A DNA stretch of 64,000 nucleotides from Volutella citrinella (Eukaryota; Ascomycota; Sordariomycetes; Hypocreales; Nectriaceae). The DNA lies in the NCBI GenBank assembly GCA_034401135.1, contig JAWZSP010000002.1:5022001-5086000 (forward strand), given 5' to 3'. The notes below the pieces were generated by a model. It was given only the letters and a program-made list of their open reading frames with translations, was not told the DNA's origin and made no database searches. Below, one piece after another: positions 58,336 to 64,000 of this stretch (positions are counted from its first letter, which is position 1; each line of letters opens with the position of its first letter). The position numbers were made by a program, and so were the translations under genes.

Positions 58336-61300
58336 CTAAACATCCCGGTTCTTCTGCTGATCCATGCTCTGCCAAAGCTTCCAAAATTCCCCCTGTCCCG
58401 ACTCAAGAAGAAGCCTGGGGACCCCGCGTTCGATGACTCTACCCTGGTCCAGGACGTAAATCTCGTCAAAGTCCACAATCGTCGCCAGTCTATGTGCTAT
58501 TGCAATCACCACCTTGTCTGAGAACCTCTCTGCCAGGAGCTTCTGCATCCGAAGCTCGCTTTCCGCATCCAGGCTTGCTGTTGCTTCGTCGATGATGACG
58601 ATCCGAGCTGATGTTGCTAGCGCCCTTGCAATCGAGATGAGCTGTCGCTCTCCCTGAGAGAGGTTGGCCCCATTGCGTTCAATCTGCCGGTCGAGAGGCC
58701 ACTCGGCTAAGCTGTCATTGTCTCCTATGACATCGGATAAAATCTGTCCCAGCTTCTTGTCGGACACGGTGCCGGTAAAGTCCAGGTTGAACCTCAGCGG
58801 GCCAGTAAATAGCATCGGGTTCTGAGGGATGAAGCATATGCCACGTCGCAACTTTTCCACCCCTACCGAGTCAATACTGACGCCATCGATGAGGACTCGA
58901 CCATCGATTCTGGTAGTCAATCCCAGAATGGTTGCTGCCAGTGAGCTCTTTCCACTCCCGGAACGCCCAACAATGGCGACTCGCTGTCCTGGATGCACCC
59001 GAAGGTGAATATCTGTCAAGACAGGCTTCTCTGGCACGTAACCAGCGGACAGGTTGATAATCTCGAGTTCGCCACTGGTAGGCCACCCTTGGCCTCCTTG
59101 ATCTTCATTTTCATCTGCCTCCTTAGGCTCGTTCTTGGACTCTTGAGGAATTTTGTGAGTGTACTCCTCGATCCTTTGAAAGCAGTTCATCTCAATCTCC
59201 AATACACTTGACAGGTACACGAGATCTTGTCGTATTAGCTTTGGACACAGAACGGGGCGACTACAAGACTCACATAGTAACGCTGTGCATAGCGCTGAGG
59301 CGCTTGTCATGCTAAATCCGACTACCGCAGGGCTCGCGTCTGGTGAAGTGATGGCGAGTATAGCAGTGGACACCTGGATCAAGCCAGCAAACACGTCCAT
59401 ACGAACAGCAAGCCACCTTTGTGTGCCGCTTACCGTTTCCCAGCCGCGCAGATATTTTTCCAGCGATTCTAGGAACAAGTGGCGAAACATGGTCTCCCGG
59501 TTGTAGGCCCTGATGATCTCTCCACCAGAGACAGCATCAGTGAGCTCTGATAGAACAGGCGAGAGTGAAGCTGCGTATAGTCTCTTTGCAGCCGTTGAGC
59601 CGTACAGGTACACCCTTCCGGTGAACCAGGCCATACAGAGAAAAACAAGGGCAGGAAGCAGGAAGAGTGGCAGCATGGATGATACTGCTGCTACTCGAAA
59701 GCCGATCGAAAGAGAGTTTTCGACGACTTGTTTGAGCAGCTCATTGACCGTATTATCTAGAGAAAACATGTCAGAGGAGAAGCGGTTCAGTGTCTGACCA
59801 GCTGGCGTCGACGTGATCCATGGAAACGAGGCTCCCAACACCGAGGCAAGCATATGATAATGCAGCTTGCGACTGGCTCTGATGGCGCCTCTGTAGAAGA
59901 GCAAGGTTGACACACAAGCGAGTGCAAGTTGCGAAAAGCCCATCAAAGAGTACACGGAGGCGAATAACTGCGAAGGTGTGGCCGTATTACGATTTTGGTC
60001 GAAGCCATAACTGGCGGACCATTTCGTTAACCAGAGAGAAGACAGGGTATCCGCCGCCTGACCTGACAAGATCAAACTACACAGGAGGGCCAGATATGCT
60101 GGTGACCCAAACATACCGAGGTATTTGAAGATGGTGGACTTTCCGATGAGACCATCCAAGACCTTCTCGGATTGAGCGCGTGATGAGTCTTCCCCTGTTG
60201 GCGACCTGGACAGTCTCGTCTCTTGTGTTGGTTGAGTTGTCAACTCTGGTTCTGGGAAGGGTTCAATCTCTGTAATAATCGTCGAGTCAATGACCCCGAG
60301 TTTCGGCATGGTAGTATCCCCTTGTTGAACAGATAAACGGGCTTCTCCATCGATCAGCTCCACAACCTGATCAGCCTGGCGACATATCTCGACCTTGTCT
60401 GAGACGAGAATTGTTGTCCTGCCCCGCAGCAAGGTCCCAAATATGCAGTCATTGATGATGTGACTGGAAGTTGTTGCGTCCAAAGCCGACAGCACGTCAT
60501 CAAGGACGACAATGTCTGTGTTCGCGTATACAGCTCTGGCGAGAGCAACACGGGCCCTTTGACCGCCTGATAACGAGGATCCGGCCTCCCCAACAGTAGT
60601 TAGATCACCGTCTGGGAGAACAAGGAAATCGACATGCAAAGCAACAGCTCGGACTACTTCATGATATCTCTTCGGGACGAACGGCCCACCGAAAAGAATG
60701 TTGTCGCGGATCGTGCTGTTGCGAAGCCATGGTGCCTGACTCGCATACGATATCGTCTCGGACCCATTGGAACGAAGGGTCGCTTGGCCCGAGACTACTG
60801 GCGCTTCTCCAAGAAGTGCCTTGATGAGTGTGGATTTACCGGATCTTGTTAACAGTCAGCATTGACATTAACAAAAGAGATAATAGCGGAGGACATACCC
60901 AGTATTTCCTGTGATCACTGTCAAGCCGCCTCGGAGAACCAGGAAAGAGACCTCCCGGAGGATTATTCGCCATGAATCATCAGGTAGCCTGACAGCAATT
61001 GATGCGTTCCTCGCCCCAAGCTCAATGGCTTCTTGATCCCTGCCTTCATCGCTGTAAGGGATAGTGAAGCCTATATCATCCTGTTCTAGAAGACTTTCAA
61101 CATCTTCATCCAGAAACTGGACCACCCGTTCGACAGAAACCATGGCCTGCGCATGCGTGCTGACGCCAATGACAGCCAGAGACATCATTCCCTTCAGCGT
61201 GTTGAAGACTGAAACTACCGTGAACACAACGGCAGGACTAAGACGGTGCCGAGCAATAAGAGTGTGAATACACAGCGACAGGATCAATGGAATGAGCACG

Positions 61301-62822
61301 AAGGCGGAAGAGAGTGTCTCTGAGGCTGTGGCTATAACAAGCTTCGTCCAAATGGCTCGAAGCTCTGTCTCCCGCTTCTCGCCTATCCACGAGGTGAAAG
61401 CTAAAGATTGGCCAAGCATTTTGATGGTCTGTAGTCCATCGATAACCTCGCTGACACGACGAACTCTTGCCTCAATCGCCTCCATGACCCGTGACTGGGC
61501 GATCCCCTGGTATCGGTTGACATACCAGGAAATGGGAATGCGAGTGACAACAATCAGAGCCAGTCCAGGAACACTTGACCAACCAAGTGTCTGATACAGA
61601 ATGGCACTAGCGACCGCAACCTCGACAGGAACCATGAAGCCTGCCATGATAGTGTATCTCAAAATCGAGATCTTGTCGATATCCGCAGCAACGTGGTTTG
61701 TCACCTGACCTATGTCGATGCGTCGGCCGTCTCTTCGCTTCAGAATCTTTTTATGGATGACACAAATCACCGTTCCCTTTAGCCGGCAGATTGTGTCGGT
61801 TGAGAAGAACTCAAAAGTCTGCATGAACAGACCACGGATGACGGGCGAGGCACCAAACAAAAGGGCAGAAAACCACGGTTGAAAGGATCCGGCAGGGGCA
61901 TTGCCCTCGAGATTTGTCAAGAGACTCCTTAAACCAATGGCTCCTAAGAACTCGGAAAAGCCGCAGAAAACCATGAGCATGGCCATAATCAAAAGTCGAT
62001 CTTTGAAAGTTGACCACAGGGCCTTCTTGGTAGAGTCTGACTTGCGACGCGCCTCGAAAAACTTGGTCGACAACAAAAGGGGGTCGGCCGTAACGGTCAA
62101 CTCTGGAAGATGGTTTGCATCAAGCTGGCCACCCTTCTTGTAGGCCGATGACACGAAAGGTGTGACCCATCCGTAAAACCACCATCGGAAAATGGGCGAA
62201 CATGCCAGTGAGGGGTGAAGAGATGCGTCGCCATCGGGGATTATGCTGTGCGCTGGCGTAAACACAGGTAGGATAACTGATGCTGCCAAAGTAAAGCCCA
62301 GGTTGCAGAGAAGGAGCGTGTCCACAACTAGACGTCTTCCGGCTGTTGGAAGAACGGCGAGCGGATAGATGACTGTTGGGGCCGTATTAACCAGGAAGAG
62401 GATCAAGGAAAGACTGTTGGCTAGTGCGTGTAGAAATCGCCTGTATGTTGGGGAGGAAAAGTATGCCAGTCGAGCCAGGATGACTACAGTCTAGTCATTC
62501 CTTATTAGCTAATATTACGAAGTAGTCTAGCAAGGTCGGGGCTTACCCATGCGGCGGTACAAGAAGCATCTTCGAAACGTTGTGACGATGTAGACGCAGT
62601 CAAGGCATTCCAGAAGTGGATACCAACAACAAATACGGCGGCAATGATGTTGAGCGCATTGAAAAGGACATGGCTTGACGTGTAAGTAACCAGCTTGCGT
62701 GATTGTTGACGGCTTCGGGCGAGTTGAGCCCAGAACAGAGCAACCAGTGTAAGGGTGCTGCCCAGGATCAACGAAGCCCTCGGGACTGCTCCGAGAGGCA
62801 TGGTGGTGTTTGGATCGGCCAT
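58336..62822 (-). CDS. ABCC-type (MRP) multidrug ABC transporter, full length
   Basis: Exons 62822-62547, 62490-60899, 60844-59274 and 59225-58336 give 1442 residues with phases that match at every junction. Order: N-terminal helices, TMD1 (ACSPIFRWWFYGWVTPFVSS opens the core), NBD1 with Walker A GNTGSGKST (around residue 620, split by an intron), signature LSGGQRARVALARA and Walker B IVVLDDVLSALD, then TMD2 (SSLWLTKWSASYG, LNRFSSDMFSLDN) and NBD2 with GRSGSGKSS (around 1230), LSQGERQLISIARA and IVIIDEATASLD. NBD1 has Asp after the Walker B Asp where Glu is usual, normal for ABCC degenerate sites. An alternative ATG at 62975 would add 51 residues without changing domains. It exports conjugates or xenobiotics across plasma or vacuolar membrane; substrate unknown. 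Confidence 0.95.
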
Positions 62823-63261
62823 TAAAACATGGGCATGGTGATATGAGAGCTGCCAACGGAAGGCATCTGTACATGTGAAGGATGGGAAGTGATTTTGAGG
62901 CACTCTGCCATAACCAGTCGACCGATTTACTGATGGGGCTTCAACAGACAGGATCCGAACCTTAGGGTTTATCATTATCGAGTATCTAATCGACTAATTG
63001 AGCGTGATGGATGCTGACGGGGCCCCATGCCCAAAAGAGGAAGGTGTGGTCACTCTGCCCCCGCTCGTACAATATTACCGCTTTCAGAAGTCTTTACGAG
63101 TGGGCCAGTTGAGCCGGCAGGGTCGCCCGCTTTGACAGGAAGCGTTATTCCTTGTCACAGAGCACACAGATAAGCATCTGCTGCACCCTTCCCTTGACCA
63201 TACACAGGAGTAATCGAAGCACTCAAACTTGAATTCCAAGATACTGCAATTTGTGCGCATC
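62823..63261. other. Divergent promoter between ABCC and carboxypeptidase genes
   Basis: About 440 bp shared by two divergent genes. No other gene is seen. Confidence 0.6.
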
Positions 63262-64000
63262 ATGGCTCTTCGTGCAATCACAGCCCTGACGCTTGCGTTA
63301 GCAACTGTGCTCTCACCAGCCTATGCAACACCAATCCAGCAGAAACTGTTGGGTGATGAGTCTACCGAATGGCAGTCTCTCAGCTTGAAGCATTATCCCG
63401 GATATTCAATGCGTATACGGGAGCAATCCTCCAGCCTCTGTGATACCGAGTCGAAACAATACACTGGATGGCTTGAGGCCAAAGGGAAACATCTCTTCTT
63501 CTGTAAGTCTAGAGCGAGCGATATGCACCATACTTGTCTGATAATGTGGCACAGGGTATGTTGAGAGTCTCTCCGATCCTCGGAATGACCCTCTCAATCT
63601 ATGGATGACGGGTGGCCCGGGATGCAGTGGGCTTATTGGTACGTGATTGGCCATCGGCTTTACCAACGTCGCCCGAAACTGACATGTTAGGCATGATGAT
63701 GGAACTTGGCCCTTGCTTGATCAAAGAAGATGGTTCCGGCACCAGGCGAAACCCCTTCTCTTGGACAGCCAATGCATCCATGATCTTTATCGACCAGCCA
63801 GCCGGAACCGGCTTCTCTTATGTCGACGAAGGCGTTGACATGCCGTCAGACTCCTTTACTGCCGCTGAGGACGTCCACATCTTCCTCCAGATATTCTATA
63901 GCGCTTTCCCGCATCTGAGCTCGTTGCCTTTCCACATCTCAGGTGAGAGCTATGGCGGGCATTATGTACCAACTGTCGCTGCGGAGATTGTTCGCTACAA
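63262..64000 (+). CDS. Secreted serine carboxypeptidase (S10), 3' end beyond window
   Basis: ATG at 63262 starts a signal peptide ([20 protein letters not shown], cleavage after AYA). Introns at about 63505-63555 and 63639-63691 keep the frame. Family motifs appear in order: [30 protein letters not shown] (oxyanion region, usually GGPGCSS or GGPGGSS), [12 protein letters not shown] and the nucleophile loop [13 protein letters not shown]. The Asp and His of the triad would lie past base 64000. Likely an extracellular or vacuolar exopeptidase acting at acidic pH. It is divergent from the ABCC gene. Confidence 0.92.

Noticed and set aside
52335..64000. Secondary-metabolite cluster (permease, two transport/regulatory genes, peptidase)
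   Set aside because: No polyketide synthase, NRPS, terpene synthase, P450 or other tailoring enzyme was found.

Overview
The window reads as nuclear DNA of a filamentous ascomycete (Pezizomycotina, probably Sordariomycetes). The support is internal: coding regions of ordinary GC broken by 45-150 bp GT-AG introns with CTAAC-like branch sites, several Zn2Cys6 regulators, fungal-type MFS, APC, AAAP and ABCC transporters, and an almost pure A/T block with the C-to-T signature of repeat-induced point mutation (RIP). No rRNA, tRNA, CRISPR array or prokaryotic operon was seen.

Left third (1-31 kb) is an accessory, decaying compartment. A secreted-protein gene runs off the left edge. An A/T block (about 1.27-4.14 kb) ends in an 8-bp satellite and is followed by broken genes (a VOC-type dioxygenase with an in-frame TAG, an ACS-type MFS fragment). 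Next come a gene joining a purine/uridine phosphorylase-like domain to a lectin-like propeller, an ankyrin remnant, a BTB gene, an intact DHA1 MFS gene with about 17 introns, and a Zn2Cys6 regulator convergent with it. From 18.6 to 31 kb there are dispersed repeats, DHA2 and copia debris, a JmjC-like gene, minisatellites, a PD-(D/E)XK-like gene and two fragmentary genes.

The middle (31-49 kb) is more gene-like: an amidase, an AAAP amino-acid transporter, an HRI1-family protein, a very long regulator gene that appears to contain two complete Zn2Cys6 plus regulatory modules in one reading frame, three hypothetical genes and a decayed kinase-like gene.

The right third (49-64 kb) has a DHA2 transporter broken by a roughly 0.73-kb insertion, an APC permease, a Zn2Cys6 regulator next to a full-length ABCC pump, and the start of a secreted serine carboxypeptidase. 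The insertion aligns, almost entirely by C/T and G/A differences, to about 0.75 kb of the A/T block at 2.5-3.2 kb. That identifies part of the block as a heavily RIP-mutated copy of this repeat; two shorter related copies lie near 20.0 and 24.4 kb. Many genes concern transport and its regulation, but no biosynthetic core enzyme was found, so a metabolite cluster is not supported.
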